Of a stretch of DNA of 64,000 bases, positions 7,965 through 16,429 are shown piece after piece (positions within the stretch are counted from its first letter, which is position 1; each line of letters starts with the position of its first letter). The DNA is from Natrinema salaciae (GTDB lineage Archaea > Halobacteriota > Halobacteria > Halobacteriales > Natrialbaceae), in contig NZ_FOFD01000005.1 in assembly GCF_900110865.1 (NCBI RefSeq), positions 248,001 to 312,000 on the forward strand, in the 5' to 3' direction. The position numbers and the translations under genes are program-made. The notes beneath the pieces were generated by a model that was given only the letters and a program-made list of their open reading frames with translations, was not told where the DNA came from and searched no databases.

Positions 7965-8158
7965 CAGGCGCGGGTCATCTCTCCTCGTCCGCGAGCGACC
8001 ACGTAAGTGAGCGCCGTCGCGAGGCCGGTGACGCCGTGGCGGTCGATGTCGGTATCAATGTTGTCGTTGGTTTCTCGACGCCCGACCGCGTCGATCAGCG
8101 CCGACATGATCGTGTACTCGCCGTCACCCACGGCCGTCGTCACGGTCAGATGGGACAC
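7964..8158 (-). CDS. Hypothetical protein, probably N-truncated
   Basis: 64 residues from a GTG: 'TVTTAVGDGEYTIMSALIDAVGRRE', then 'VTGLATALTYVVARGRGE'. It reads like the C-terminal part of a small haloarchaeal protein. Its upstream end abuts a lamin-tail-domain fragment on the opposite strand (from about 8175), so the original N-terminus may have been lost at that junction. Coupled by TGATG to the next gene downstream. Confidence 0.45.
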   Translation of the reverse strand: MSHLTVTTAVGDGEYTIMSALIDAVGRRETNDNIDTDIDRHGVTGLATALTYVVARGRGEMTRA

Positions 8159-8174
8159 CTACATTCTCTCGCGT

Positions 8175-8345
8175 GAATTCACGCTCGAGCCACGCACGCA
8201 GGTCACGCTTCATGCTGGCAGCGGAACAGACTCCCCGATCGATCTTTACTGGAGCATTGGCAGTGCAATCCGGAACGACGGCGGTGACACGATTATCGTA
8301 CAAAACAACAGCGGGACAACCGTCCTTCAGAAGAACGGCTACTGA
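8175..8345 (+). pseudogene. C-terminal fragment of a lamin-tail-domain (LTD) protein
   Basis: The frame reads 'FTLEPRTQVTLHAGSGTDS' then 'DGGDTIIVQNNSGTTVLQ' and stops at 8345. This is the last two strands of the lamin-tail fold as found at the C-terminus of haloarchaeal secreted MBL/ComEC-like proteins. Nothing of the N-terminal part is present upstream. A DUF3006-type gene, the usual downstream partner, follows in broken form. Confidence 0.65.
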
Positions 8346-8640
8346 CGACTGATGGAGTATACACGCCGGCTGTAGATCGATTCGAGGACAAGCTCGCTGT
8401 GCTCTTGCTCGAAGCTAATGACAAGACAGTCGGCGAAACCGTCATCGGTCGAAAGCAACTCCTCGACGACGGACGACACGTCGACGCGGTGTTGAGCATC
8501 GAACACGGGGACGATGAGGTGGTCACAATCACGTACGACACAGACAGGCAGTGGACCGTTCAGAAGAGATCCACCAGCGATTCGACGACCGCTCCCGGCG
8601 GCTATCATCACCAGAAGACGACTCAAACTCGACCTGCTCG
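8344..8640 (+). pseudogene. DUF3006-family protein, start lost and frameshifted
   Basis: From about 8347 one frame reads 'TDGVYTPAVDRFEDKLAVLL' then 'GRHVDAVLSIEHGDDEVVTI', the DUF3006 pattern. The expected start codon position holds CTG (ATG absent). Near 8547 the sequence shifts into another frame, 'RSEEIHQRFDDRSRRLSSPED', which is the family's usual charged tail. Two lesions imply a dead gene. It sits directly after the lamin-tail fragment, as in intact loci known to me. Confidence 0.62.
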
Positions 8641-8686
8641 AACTTTTGTAGGCGAAAGAACCCCGCCGTTTACCGCGAGGAGGCTG

Positions 8687-9132
8687 TTACTTTGAGTCTT
8701 CCATATCATCCACTCGCTCCCGAAACTGTTTACATTTCTCTTCGATCTCGTCTTCGCTATAGTGATCCAGCATCGCGTCGTGGTCGTACTCGAGTCGAAT
8801 CGAAATATAACAGGTGTCTCCGTCGTCGACTAGCCAATCGGGGAGGTGCTCCGGATGAAGCTGTATCTGAGCCGCTGAATCTCCAGAGTCGATGTGGAGA
8901 GTTCGAACGCTCGGTTGCTGAATTCAAAGCCAAAAATTTCTCCTTCGAACTCATGAGTCGAGACGGTCTTATCAAGAGATTCAACCGTGTCGAGACGGCA
9001 GTCAGTTACTGCCACTTGGACATCAGAAGATGCGGTGAAGTAGCAGCCGTCAGTCGGTAAAAAGCGGGGTGGATAGTAGATCAATTCGGAGTGTTTCTCA
9101 CCCACAGTTGGGTGACGTGGGAGATCGGCCAC
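8687..9132 (-). pseudogene. Hypothetical protein with internal frameshift
   Basis: Frame 1 runs from 9132 (MADLPRHPTVGEKHSELIYY) through 'VAVTDCRLDTVESLDKTVS' and 'GEIFGFEFSNRAFELS' to about 8860. A second frame continues 'IQLHPEHLPDWLVDDGDTCY', 'ISIRLEYDHDAMLDHYSEDE' and ends DDMEDSK at 8687. Both halves are protein-like and adjoin, so one +/-1 shift near 8850-8870 splits a protein of about 145 residues. Family unknown. A sequencing error is possible; the other breaks in this neighbourhood favour real decay. Confidence 0.5.
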
Positions 9133-9199
9133 GATGCCATCTTATTTATCTGACGCTGCTAGTTCTTCGATGCTTGCTCTGAATTCAGGCATATCGTTC

Positions 9200-9304
9200 T
9201 CACATCTCGCGGCGGTCGGAATCACTCTTGGCCGCTTGGTATCCCTCGTACGGCTGGCGGACTTCGTCATCGGCCGCCGTCGAGGAATCGGTACTGGACG
9301 CTAT
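9200..9304 (-). pseudogene. Degenerate copy of the Doc-associated small protein
   Basis: Reads 'IASSTDSSTAADDEVRQPYE' then 'GYQAAKSDSDRREM' and stops at 9200-9202. It aligns residue for residue with the intact protein at 7107-7277, but the start ATG is ATA (9302-9304) and the C-terminal third is lost. Confidence 0.7.
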
Positions 9305-9415
9305 TGCCCGGTTAGACACACTCGCGGTAACGTTTTCGTTATTGATGACCCGCTGAGACGATTAAGAGAACGATAGCCGCTTTCTGTCGTAGCTTCCGTC
9401 ATACAGGTAGTGACG

Positions 9416-9763
9416 CTACCCGTCTAGAAGCGCCAGCAACTGGGTGACGTACGGACTGTTGTCCCAGCTTCGATGTGGGCTGATCGCGGCAATCAGCGTT
9501 CGCGCCTCCCCGTTGGTCATGTGGCCGTTTCGGGCGTAGTCACAGATGAGACGCGGCGTCGGCACGATGCGCGGCCCCTGCAACACTGCGTAAATCAATG
9601 GGAAATTCGTCCCGCCAAACTCGTCGGTGAGGAAGCCGTCGACAGCGAGAGCGTTCGCGAGGACGATTCCATCGGTTTCGCTACTATCGAGGCCGAACGT
9701 CGGCCGTGAGTCCGGGGTCTCCACACGTTCGTATGGGTCCCCAGTTCGTTCCCAGCAATCAGG
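9416..9763 (-). pseudogene. Truncated PIN-domain protein
   Basis: Only the C-terminal two thirds remain. 'SSETDGIVLANALAVDGFLTD', trimmed here, and 'MTNGEARTLIAAISPHRSWD' correspond to the second half of the PIN toxin at 5333-5845. The N-terminal strand with the first catalytic aspartate is missing, and the frame upstream (about 9724-9763) begins right after the stop of the zinc-ribbon regulator with no ATG. A GTG at 9724 could give a shorter product, but it could not form a complete nuclease site. Confidence 0.65.
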
Positions 9764-9766
9764 AGG

Positions 9767-10630
9767 TTACTGATCGATGACAACTGAGCAGACGTCGAGG
9801 CTCTCATCGATAACGATTGCTGCTGTTCTTTCCTCTCCATCGATCTCGACCCGCACACGGAGCGGATTCGAGGAAACAATTCGTATTCTTGGGTCCGGGA
9901 GTTCCCACTCGTACTGATCGATATCGATCCCGATGTCGGTCAGAGCCGTCGTTGCGCTCGGGTCAAGCAAGAGGAGAAACAGAATCCGGGGGCCGACGCG
10001 AAAGGAACACGAGTCGCAGTCGATCGTCACCGTAGGCTCGTTCCCCTCCTCGAGGGCGTCCGCTCGAATCTGGGACGTCGTCGGCCCCGCGCAGAACGGA
10101 CATTGGCCGGAGTGCGCCAATTGGACGTGGTGTTTACAGCGCCTGTGGGCGACGCGAACGGCGTCGTCGTCGCTTCGGTTCTCGAACCCGTGCTTCGGGA
10201 ACGGGTACGAAAACCCGACCCACTCCGCACAGGAGTCACAGTCGACCGATAAGAAGCCTCGTTCGTAGGTCCCGACTGGCTCACTGCCACAGCTTGGACA
10301 CGCCGAATCAACCGTGAACCGTGTTCGGTCGATATCTTGATTGGGCTGGTAAGCGAGGACCGTTCGATACAACGCAGTCGTGGCCGCCGTCGGCACATAT
10401 CCATCGTCAACCTTCTCGACATATATCCCTCGGAGCTTCCCGAGGTGGTAGTTGAACTTCCCACTGTCCTGCATGTCGACGGCGTCCATCAACTCTGCGT
10501 ATGTGCAGGGTTCGGTGTACGCCGCTACCCACTCGTCGATCAGTGCCGCTAGGATCTCCAGGCGGATCTCGTGACCGAGCAACGAGAACGCCTCTCGCAT
10601 CGGCGGGTGCTCTGCACGATCATCTGTCAT
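9767..10630 (-). CDS. Winged-helix regulator with zinc-ribbon domains (DUF7351-like)
   Basis: 287 residues. Residues 10-75 form an ArsR-like winged helix ('FSLLGHEIRLEILAALIDEW', trimmed, and 'DSGKFNYHLGKLRGIYVEK'). The middle carries zinc-ribbon cysteines: 'CPSCGSEPVG', 'VDCDSCAEW', 'RCKHHVQLAHSGQCPFCAG' and 'IDCDSCSFRVG'. The layout of an N-terminal wHTH plus zinc-binding effector region is common among haloarchaeal regulators. Target unknown; no partner gene is close. Complete, ATG at 10630. Confidence 0.78.
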   Translation of the reverse strand: MTDDRAEHPPMREAFSLLGHEIRLEILAALIDEWVAAYTEPCTYAELMDAVDMQDSGKFNYHLGKLRGIYVEKVDDGYVPTAATTALYRTVLAYQPNQDIDRTRFTVDSACPSCGSEPVGTYERGFLSVDCDSCAEWVGFSYPFPKHGFENRSDDDAVRVAHRRCKHHVQLAHSGQCPFCAGPTTSQIRADALEEGNEPTVTIDCDSCSFRVGPRILFLLLLDPSATTALTDIGIDIDQYEWELPDPRIRIVSSNPLRVRVEIDGEERTAAIVIDESLDVCSVVIDQ

Positions 10631-10760
10631 ACTGGCTGTTCACTCGAGTCCACAATGGGTGTTCTGCCTCGTCGTCGATGCCTCCCTCGTGTGCGACTGT
10701 GTCTCGTGAAACTGGCTTCGCAAAACAGCTACTACTATACTCGTCCTATCAATAATCGTC

Positions 10761-10910
10761 ATGTCAGAAACAGTTGAACCTGATGACTACGGGATGCTCG
10801 TGTATTTTCTGTTTTTTCTCGGTGCGATCTTTGTCGGACCGCTCGAAGCAGTGCTCGGTTTGGCGGCCTACTGGTTGCTTCGAGGCGACGACGAGGTCTC
10901 GGTCAACTAG
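10761..10910 (+). CDS. Small single-span membrane protein
   Basis: 49 residues: MSETVEPDDYGMLVYFLFFL, then 'GAIFVGPLEAVLGLAAYWLL', ending RGDDEVSVN. One or two membrane helices with an acidic N-terminus and cytosol-like charged tail. ATG at 10761 and TAG at 10908-10910. No family recognised; composition is typical of small haloarchaeal membrane proteins. Confidence 0.6.
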   Translation: MSETVEPDDYGMLVYFLFFLGAIFVGPLEAVLGLAAYWLLRGDDEVSVN

Positions 10911-10934
10911 CCATCTATCCGGTCAGACCCGTTC

Positions 10935-11987
10935 TCAATCTCGATTTGAAACGTGATCTCCCGCCCAGAGATACTTACTTGGTTCATCACGCATTGATCG
11001 GTAGAACTCGTGGGTATTCCTGCGGTCGTCCTCACGTAGTACGGAGACCTCTTGAAATCGTGGGACGAGGCTGGCAGCGGTCCAGAAGTTCGGGCGATCT
11101 TGGAGCTGGAAGTGGAGGTGGGGTTCGCCGGAATGACCTGAGTTACCACATTCACCAATGACCTCACCGCGCTCGACGTGATCGCCCGGAGAGACAGAAA
11201 CACTCCCTTCTCGGAGATGGGCCAGGAGGCTATACTCGTCGCCAGCGTGCTTGATCACGACGTGATTGCCACGAATATCCCAGGTTCGCCACTCCAGCCA
11301 CCCGCCTCCCGGTCGCGGATAATCTCGGAGACAGTCTTTTGTTTTCACGACTGTGCCGGCAGCGGGCGAACGGATTGGCTTGCCAAACACATGGTACTCC
11401 GCAAGTTCGATGCCGTCGCCCGAGTGGGTCGCTCCGTCCTCGTCGGTAATGACGAAATCGTAGGCGTAGCGTTGTGCGACGAGCATCCACGAGTGTGAGG
11501 TCGCCTCAGTGACGCCGCCGTTGATGACCGTCCACTGACCGTCGAACGGGAGCGCTAAATCCGTCTCGGGGACGTAACGCTCTCGATTCGGATAGCGCCG
11601 TCGGTAGCGCACCATCGCAACCGACTGACCACCGAATTGGAGCGCCTGTGTGAGAATCCCCCAGGGTGTAATACTCCAGCCAAGTGCCGAGACTATGTAC
11701 CTAACTTTCTCACCGCTGCTGGTCTCGTAGGCATAGCCATGCCCATCTTCTTCGTCACTCTCGATGGTCTGGAAGACCACCGGCAGAATCCCAGCCAAGA
11801 GGAAAAACACTAGTGCGAGGGAATCGAACGTCTCGGTCCGCATCACCAGCAATCCCGACGCGCTGAATCCGCCGAACACCACCCAGAAATTGAGATTAGC
11901 CATCCAGAGGACGGCACGACGGGGGAGCGACCAGAGGGACCGCTGCCCATCTGATGACTCTGTGGCCCCTGTCGTCCGGTCGGCCAT
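10935..11987 (-). CDS. M23-family (LytM/lysostaphin-like) metallopeptidase, membrane-anchored
   Basis: About 350 residues. Two hydrophobic stretches lie near residues 25-80 ('NFWVVFGGFSASGLLVM' and 'LALVFFLLAGILPVVFQ'). The C-terminal half is an M23 domain with zinc motifs: 'GNHVVIKHAGDEYSLLAHL' and 'GNSGHSGEPHLHFQL', the latter holding the HxH pair. In bacteria such enzymes cut peptidoglycan; archaea lack murein, so the substrate here is unclear. Start at ATG 11987; a GTG at 12011 would add eight residues. Intact. Confidence 0.8.
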   Translation of the reverse strand: MADRTTGATESSDGQRSLWSLPRRAVLWMANLNFWVVFGGFSASGLLVMRTETFDSLALVFFLLAGILPVVFQTIESDEEDGHGYAYETSSGEKVRYIVSALGWSITPWGILTQALQFGGQSVAMVRYRRRYPNRERYVPETDLALPFDGQWTVINGGVTEATSHSWMLVAQRYAYDFVITDEDGATHSGDGIELAEYHVFGKPIRSPAAGTVVKTKDCLRDYPRPGGGWLEWRTWDIRGNHVVIKHAGDEYSLLAHLREGSVSVSPGDHVERGEVIGECGNSGHSGEPHLHFQLQDRPNFWTAASLVPRFQEVSVLREDDRRNTHEFYRSMRDEPSKYLWAGDHVSNRD

Positions 11988-12204
11988 ATGGGTCAAGTAC
12001 CGCTGCTCCACAATTAGTGATTTGCGAAACCGATCTCACGAGACGGAGTACCACATTCCCGTGCTTGTATTCCCTCGACGAGCGTATCTCCTGAAAGGCC
12101 CTCCTGGTCGTGGCTGCGCGCGAAGCAAAGTGAGCACGGAGCGGAGGGTGTGGCGGTGGGGTCTGGACCGGTCCGGTATACAAAAAGAGGACTGCGTCAG
12201 CTGG

Positions 12205-12456
12205 CTACTCTTCCCACCACCGACCGCGCTCCGGGAACTCGATCCGCGACCACCCGGTCAGCGAGAGTGAGCACCGACCTTTGTACCAGTTCTTGGCTGC
12301 TGCCTGGAACCTGACCGTCTCCCCTTCACGCACCACGTGTACACCGTGGTTTGGGAACCGAGGTGTTTCCAGAACGAGCATCGGACGACCTTTGTCCGAG
12401 AGCGGATCGGTCCCCCAGATAATGTCGCCGCGTTCCAGTTCCTCGAACGCGGTCAC
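12205..12456 (-). CDS. PemK/MazF-like toxin
   Basis: 83 residues from a GTG that overlaps the antitoxin stop (GTGA). 'ELERGDIIWGTDPLSDKGRP' followed by MLVLETPRFPNHG is the first half of a PemK/MazF-like fold. After that, the sequence (VREGETVRFQAAAKNWYKG) does not follow the usual pattern and the protein is short, about 30 residues under the related toxin at 56066-56407. It may be a truncated or recombined toxin. Pairing with a wHTH protein makes a toxin-antitoxin role likely. Confidence 0.65.
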   Translation of the reverse strand: MTAFEELERGDIIWGTDPLSDKGRPMLVLETPRFPNHGVHVVREGETVRFQAAAKNWYKGRCSLSLTGWSRIEFPERGRWWEE

Positions 12457-12812
12457 CGAACTTCCTCCATCTCGTCAGTTTTCAACTCCTCGAGATTTTC
12501 CTCGCCGTACTGCTCGTTTGCAGTCTGGTGGTGCTGGTGAAGCCGGTAGGCTGCTCGAAGCCGGTCCTCGTTGTCTGTGATCGCCCAGTACGGGCGCTTG
12601 TGCCGCACAAGACCCCGTTCCTTCAGTCGCGAGAGGATCGCACTGACGGCGTCCGTATCCAGTTCGAGTTGGGTAGCGATCGTCGCCGCCTTCCACGCCC
12701 GGTCGTCGTTCTCGTCGAGGAACAGCACGATCCGCTCGGTGTCGTTTCGGTCCTCGAATTCATCGTCGTCGGCGTTCTCGAACTCGTCGATATCGATGGT
12801 GCCGCTCGACAT
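12453..12812 (-). CDS. Winged-helix antitoxin-like protein paired with PemK
   Basis: 119 residues. Acidic N-terminal 30 residues, then 'RIVLFLDENDDRAWKAATIA' and 'VSAILSRLKERGLVRHKRPY', a MarR-like winged helix, ending in a charged helical tail. It is clearly homologous to 55719-56069: both have 'AWKA.TIA', 'LSRLKE/LNRLKE', 'LVRHK..YWAITD' and each precedes a PemK-like gene. Likely binds DNA and the toxin, autoregulating the pair. Confidence 0.75.
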   Translation of the reverse strand: MSSGTIDIDEFENADDDEFEDRNDTERIVLFLDENDDRAWKAATIATQLELDTDAVSAILSRLKERGLVRHKRPYWAITDNEDRLRAAYRLHQHHQTANEQYGEENLEELKTDEMEEVR

Positions 12813-12894
12813 GAACTAATGTTGGTACCGTGGTTGCATAGCTGTTTTGGGTGTTTGTTACAGGAGGATCACACTCACGTCTGAAGGCCGGTCT

Positions 12895-13320
12895 GGTTCT
12901 GTCATTCACTCGGTCGGCATGATAAACTGCTCCTCGAGGTTGCGCGCTCAGTACCTCGCCGGGCCTCCGGAACTACAGTGCCACGCACCTGGTGCAGCGG
13001 GCTTCGTCCTCCAGTTCCACGATGGTTCAGAATCTCCTCATCTACTGATAACCGGCGATTTCACGAGCCGGTCTGCCGCGGAATATCCGAGTCTTCCGAC
13101 GGACTTTCCCGTCGACATTGAAGGGGTATTCCCCATAGCGGCATCGGCTTCAGATCCGACAAAAAGACTGAGTGACTCGATCGAGACTATTCGAGAGCGA
13201 GCACACGCAGGATCAACAATACTGACGACTGCTAGTAGCCTAACTGGTGTCCACCTCGCGTACCTTCTCTTTCAGCTCAACGATCATGGTGCAGGTACTA
13301 GCAGGAGATCGATAACCTGA
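12895..13320 (+). pseudogene. MBL/beta-CASP-like hydrolase fragment
   Basis: The frame contains 'YLAGPPELQCHAPGAAGFVL', then 'SPHLLITGDFTSRSAAEYPS' and 'RERAHAGSTILTTASSLTGV'. The 'LLITGDFTSRS' strand resembles the metal-binding aspartate strand of metallo-beta-lactamase/beta-CASP proteins, and the following part resembles the beta-CASP insert. The N-terminal HxHxDH region and the C-terminus are absent, so this is an internal remnant fused to unrelated flanks. No intact partner nearby. Confidence 0.5.
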
Positions 13321-13396
13321 ACGAGGTGACGCTAATTGGGATTCGATCTTCGGCCCGTCCAGAGGGCTTTTGATCCGATATCTCTATGTGCTACCA

Positions 13397-14113
13397 ATGA
13401 CCGATTCCGATCAGGAACGAGAATTGCTCGAAGTGACGCTCGACATTTGGCATCCCGAGTGTTGGGGAATCGCTTCGACGGACGAAGTCGGAAGTGGACT
13501 CGTCGGTCACGGTGCCGCGGTCGACGGAAGGTCTGGATACGAACGGTGCACAATCTATGGTGATTCCAGGGAACACGTCGAGCAAGCAATCGACGTGGCA
13601 TACGAGTCACCGTTCATCAGGACCATCAGACAAGTTGAGGACGCCGTACCTCATTACGGCCGGCAGTCACTAATCGGCCGGACGGCACAGGACGTGTTCA
13701 TCGAGTACGATGCCACCGAGGGAATGGGCGCTGCATTTCTCTCTCAGGGCTTCGTGCTGAACAGTTCCTATCGAATCGAAAACGGGCTCGAAACGTGGGA
13801 GCTGCTGGTCTATACGACGCGGTCGTCGTTCGAGCGGACGCTGGATGATATCCGGAAGGAACGTGACGCAGACATTACCCTTACACGCCTCTCTCCAGCG
13901 TCATCTCCATCGCCAGTAACATCTCGTCATCGTCAGCAGGAGCTTACTCCCCGTCAACGCGAAGCGCTCACGGTGGCTCGAAAGCGGGGATACTACGAGT
14001 GGCCGCGGGCCGTGTCTGTACAGGACCTGGCGACCGAACTCGACGTCTCGAAAGCGACGTTTCTCGAGCATTTACGCAACGCCGAAGCGAAGTTGCTCGG
14101 TGATGGCCACTAA
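13397..14113 (+). CDS. HTH_10 (bacterio-opsin activator-type) transcription regulator
   Basis: About 238 residues from ATG 13397 (MTDSDQERELLEVTLDIWHP); a GTG/ATA-started longer frame from 13370 is less likely. The N-terminal 160 residues form the usual sensing region of Bat-like regulators. The C-terminus has 'ELTPRQREALTVARKRGYYE' followed by 'VSVQDLATELDVSKATFLEH' and LRNAEAKLL, the HTH_10 signature. Signal unknown. It stands alone; the racemase gene begins 180 bases downstream on the same strand. Confidence 0.85.
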   Translation: MTDSDQERELLEVTLDIWHPECWGIASTDEVGSGLVGHGAAVDGRSGYERCTIYGDSREHVEQAIDVAYESPFIRTIRQVEDAVPHYGRQSLIGRTAQDVFIEYDATEGMGAAFLSQGFVLNSSYRIENGLETWELLVYTTRSSFERTLDDIRKERDADITLTRLSPASSPSPVTSRHRQQELTPRQREALTVARKRGYYEWPRAVSVQDLATELDVSKATFLEHLRNAEAKLLGDGH

Positions 14114-14296
14114 GTGCTGGCTCGTATTCTATCCTCATCCATCTGTTCCGTCCACACCCTTCTATGTGAGGATGGCAGCCATGGGGGTTGTCGATGATCT
14201 GTTCGACGTGTCCCGGTCCCACGGGTCCCGCCAACCCGAATCGTACGCGTGAGTGAGCGGGTCCTCCCCGGGAACATGCGAACGAGTGGTGAGTCA

Positions 14297-15031
14297 ATGA
14301 CTGCTATCGAACCTCAAACCATCGGCGTTCTCGGCGGGATGAGTAGCCAATCGACCATCGAATACTATCGTCGCATAGACGAAGGCATCAACGAGGCCGT
14401 CGGTGGACACAACGATGGTGACCTGTTAGTTCGGAGTGTAAATTTCGGCGACATCGAACGGTTCATTCGGACCGACGCCTGGGAGTCAGCAGGCGAATAT
14501 CTGGTCGAAGCGGCCCAGGGACTAGAGGCGGGGGGTGCCGACTTCGTCGTCATGGCGACGAATACGATGCACAAGGTCGCACCCGAGATTACTCAATCAC
14601 TTTCCATCCCGTTCGTCCATATCGTCGATGTGACGGCAGACGCCATCCTCGAATCGGGTGTCGAGACTGTCGGGGTACTCGGCACCCGGGCGACCATGGA
14701 GCAATCGTTCTATCGGGAGCGATTCGCTGAGCACGGCATCGACGTCGTGGTCCCCGGGCCGGCGGCTCGCGAAGCGGTGGATACGATAATTTTTGAGGAG
14801 CTTACGAAAGGTGTCGTTCGAGCGGACGCTCGGGAGCGGTATCTCGCGGAAATCGATACCATGGTCAGCGAGGGTGCAGCGGGAATCGTGCTCGGATGTA
14901 CCGAGATTGACCTGCTGGTCGAACAGGCCGATCGGCCGGAAATTCCGATGTTCGATACGACTGCACTTCACGTCGAGCGGGCTATCGAGCTCAGTCTCGG
15001 AGAAACGACCGGTATCGACGATGGGCGCTGA
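14297..15031 (+). CDS. Aspartate/glutamate racemase family protein
   Basis: 244 residues from ATG 14297 (MTAIEPQTIGVLGGMSSQST). The opening 'IGVLGGMSSQSTIEYY' and the two cysteine/threonine loops 'VMATNTMHKVAPEI' and 'GIVLGCTEIDLLV' belong to the Asp/Glu racemase superfamily. In the first active loop a threonine (ATNTMH) replaces the usual cysteine, as in the YgeA-like/isomerase-like branch, while the second loop keeps GCTE. It may therefore be an amino-acid racemase of broad specificity or a related isomerase or decarboxylase. Confidence 0.82.
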   Translation: MTAIEPQTIGVLGGMSSQSTIEYYRRIDEGINEAVGGHNDGDLLVRSVNFGDIERFIRTDAWESAGEYLVEAAQGLEAGGADFVVMATNTMHKVAPEITQSLSIPFVHIVDVTADAILESGVETVGVLGTRATMEQSFYRERFAEHGIDVVVPGPAAREAVDTIIFEELTKGVVRADARERYLAEIDTMVSEGAAGIVLGCTEIDLLVEQADRPEIPMFDTTALHVERAIELSLGETTGIDDGR

Positions 15032-15074
15032 TGATTGAGGGCGAGCCCTGACGATCTCCCACCCTTGAACCCGG

Positions 15075-15212
15075 TCATGCATCCACCTCGAGCGTGCCGG
15101 GTTCTGGCGGGTTGGGTGCTTTGACGTCGGCTTCGTCCTCGAGGTAGCGAGCGATCCGATCGTCCTGTGCAAGCGTCTCGATCTCGTAGTCACGCTGCCG
15201 ATTTCCATTGGC
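15075..15212 (-). pseudogene. C-terminal fragment of an unknown protein next to IS6 relic
   Basis: About 45 codons: 'NRQRDYEIETLAQDDRIARY', then 'LEDEADVKAPNPPEPGTLEV' and stop at 15075-15077. Strongly protein-like and acidic, but it lacks a start and joins the IS6 transposase fragment at about 15200-15212. It probably represents a gene cut by the insertion. Confidence 0.4.
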
Positions 15213-15553
15213 GCCTGTCCGCTGAATGACTGGTGCGGTCGCTGTGTGCTATAGTAGTGGACAAACTGTTCAAGCCAGTCTCTGGTACTGGCTCGACTGC
15301 CAACCCATGAGTTATGGAAGCGGTCGATTCGCATTTTGAGGGTATGAAACCACTTTTCGATCTGGTTTCGATCGACGTAGCCGAGGTGACCGCTCAACCC
15401 TAATCGAGAGAGGGAAGTCAGATAGCGATAGTTATCAACGAGAAACACGGTGTTGGAGAGACCGTGTTTCTCGGTCATTCGATGGAAGAACACAGCAGCT
15501 GGATCGGTGTCTCGTCGTCCGAACTCTGCGACATCGAGAATGATCTGTGAATC
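15200..15553 (-). pseudogene. IS6-family transposase, C-terminal fragment
   Basis: Reads 'DSQIILDVAEFGRRDTDPAA', 'MTEKHGLSNTVFLVDNYRYL', 'GYVDRNQIEKWFHTLKMRID' and 'RFHNSWVGSRASTRDWLEQF', ending RPHQSFSGQAP. These are the second aspartate and the glutamate regions (DRN.IEKWFHTLK) of IS6/ISH-type DDE transposases. No N-terminus is in frame; a matching N-terminal piece lies 190 bases upstream on the same strand. A second, more decayed copy is at 60179-60363. Confidence 0.8.
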
Positions 15554-15744
15554 TATGTTTATTGTGGTATACTCCCAAGACTAGTCGCCGTTAATCTTGA
15601 CAGTAGTCTTATTAATTGCGATTCACGACGGCTTCGCCGTCCGCAGAGCGCTCCACGTTCTGATGGGCCGCACGAGAGCAAAGCTCTCGTGAACGTCGGC
15701 GGGTCTGGAACGCTGTCAGCTAGCCGATGTACCCAGTGTAAAAT
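15554..15744. repeat. Structured spacer with two hairpins inside the IS6 relic
   Basis: Between the two transposase fragments are two perfect inverted repeats: 15627-15641 (GACGGC, TTC loop) and 15671-15691 (CACGAGAGC, AAA loop), about 30 bases apart. This resembles ends of IS200/IS605-type elements. No coding content was recognised. Confidence 0.45.
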
Positions 15745-15923
15745 TTTTTATTAGTCCGTTCTCCGCCGACCAAGCAAAGAATCACTTGTGTCCTTCGAAA
15801 TGAAAAACCGGTCGCGTGAAGACGGATGGCGACACCTGTCAGGGTGTTCGCCGTCCGCTCACCCTCCCAACATTCATCAAATTCTGCCGCGCAGCACTCG
15901 CTGAGCAGGTCTGCGAGTTGCAT
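15745..15923 (-). pseudogene. IS6-family transposase, N-terminal fragment
   Basis: From ATG 15923: MQLADLLSECCAAEFDECWE, then 'ANTLTGVAIRLHATGFSFRR' and 'TQVILCLVGGERTN'. This is the N-terminal helix-turn-helix part of IS6-type transposases ('AIRLHATGLSLRET..IL..LGV.RS' pattern). It loses similarity after about residue 58. With 15200-15553 it forms one transposase with its catalytic middle missing. Confidence 0.68.
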
Positions 15924-16016
15924 GCCAAACCAATTCTACGACCTGCTCGTTTCTCAAACCGCGCTAACTAGACGGTGTCTCTCGAACGACCCTGTAGGTG
16001 GTTATGGAGAACAAAT

Positions 16017-16280
16017 CTAATCGCTGGCGTTTGCCAGCGTGTCGGTCTCTCTCGATTCGGGGATCGAATAGAGCGATTTTCTCGCATCGCGGAGCGAAAC
16101 GCGTTCGTCGAGGGTATCAGCGTCACGAAGATTATCGAGTGCTTGCCGGACTGTCCGTTTACTCAGCCGCGATTTGGTTGCAATCTGGCTCTGCGTCATC
16201 GTTCCGTTGATTTCGAGCACTTTGAACACGAGTTTTGCGCTCGGGGGGAGTTCGTAGAGTCGATCAGAGCTGTGAGTCAT
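16017..16280 (-). CDS. Winged-helix (MarR-like) regulator
   Basis: 87 residues from ATG 16280 (MTHSSDRLYELPPSAKLVFK). 'KLVFKVLEINGTMTQSQIAT' and 'SRLSKRTVRQALDNLRDADT' form a winged-helix DNA-binding domain, and 'LDERVSLRDARKSLYSIP' is the wing. Typical small haloarchaeal wHTH protein. It stands just upstream of the IS6 relic and downstream of a peroxiredoxin gene on the same strand, 150 bases away, so it could regulate redox genes, but this is only positional. Confidence 0.72.
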   Translation of the reverse strand: MTHSSDRLYELPPSAKLVFKVLEINGTMTQSQIATKSRLSKRTVRQALDNLRDADTLDERVSLRDARKSLYSIPESRETDTLANASD

Positions 16281-16429
16281 ACTGTTTTCTTGATTACAGG
16301 GATGCATTCTTTTTGACCGGTACTGCAGTTTTTGTACATGACCGTGAGTTCGAACTAACTACTGCTATATTCGATGCCGCTTCGTTGTATATCTGGCTAC
16401 CCGAACGGCGCTGTACGATCGTGAGCCCA

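Noticed and set aside
8125-8211. Minus-strand reading MKRDLRAWLERE... as a possible N-terminus of the gene at 7964-8158
   Set aside because: It overlaps in antisense the lamin-tail fragment, which is the stronger match, and it needs a frameshift to join.
8339-8626. 95-codon minus-strand frame with fairly protein-like strands
   Set aside because: It is the exact antisense of the DUF3006 relic, which matches a known family on the plus strand.
14597-15493. A 298-codon minus-strand frame spanning the IS6 relic and the racemase gene
   Set aside because: Only the first third (IS6 part) is protein-like; the rest is the antisense of the racemase gene, whose family motifs are clear on the plus strand.
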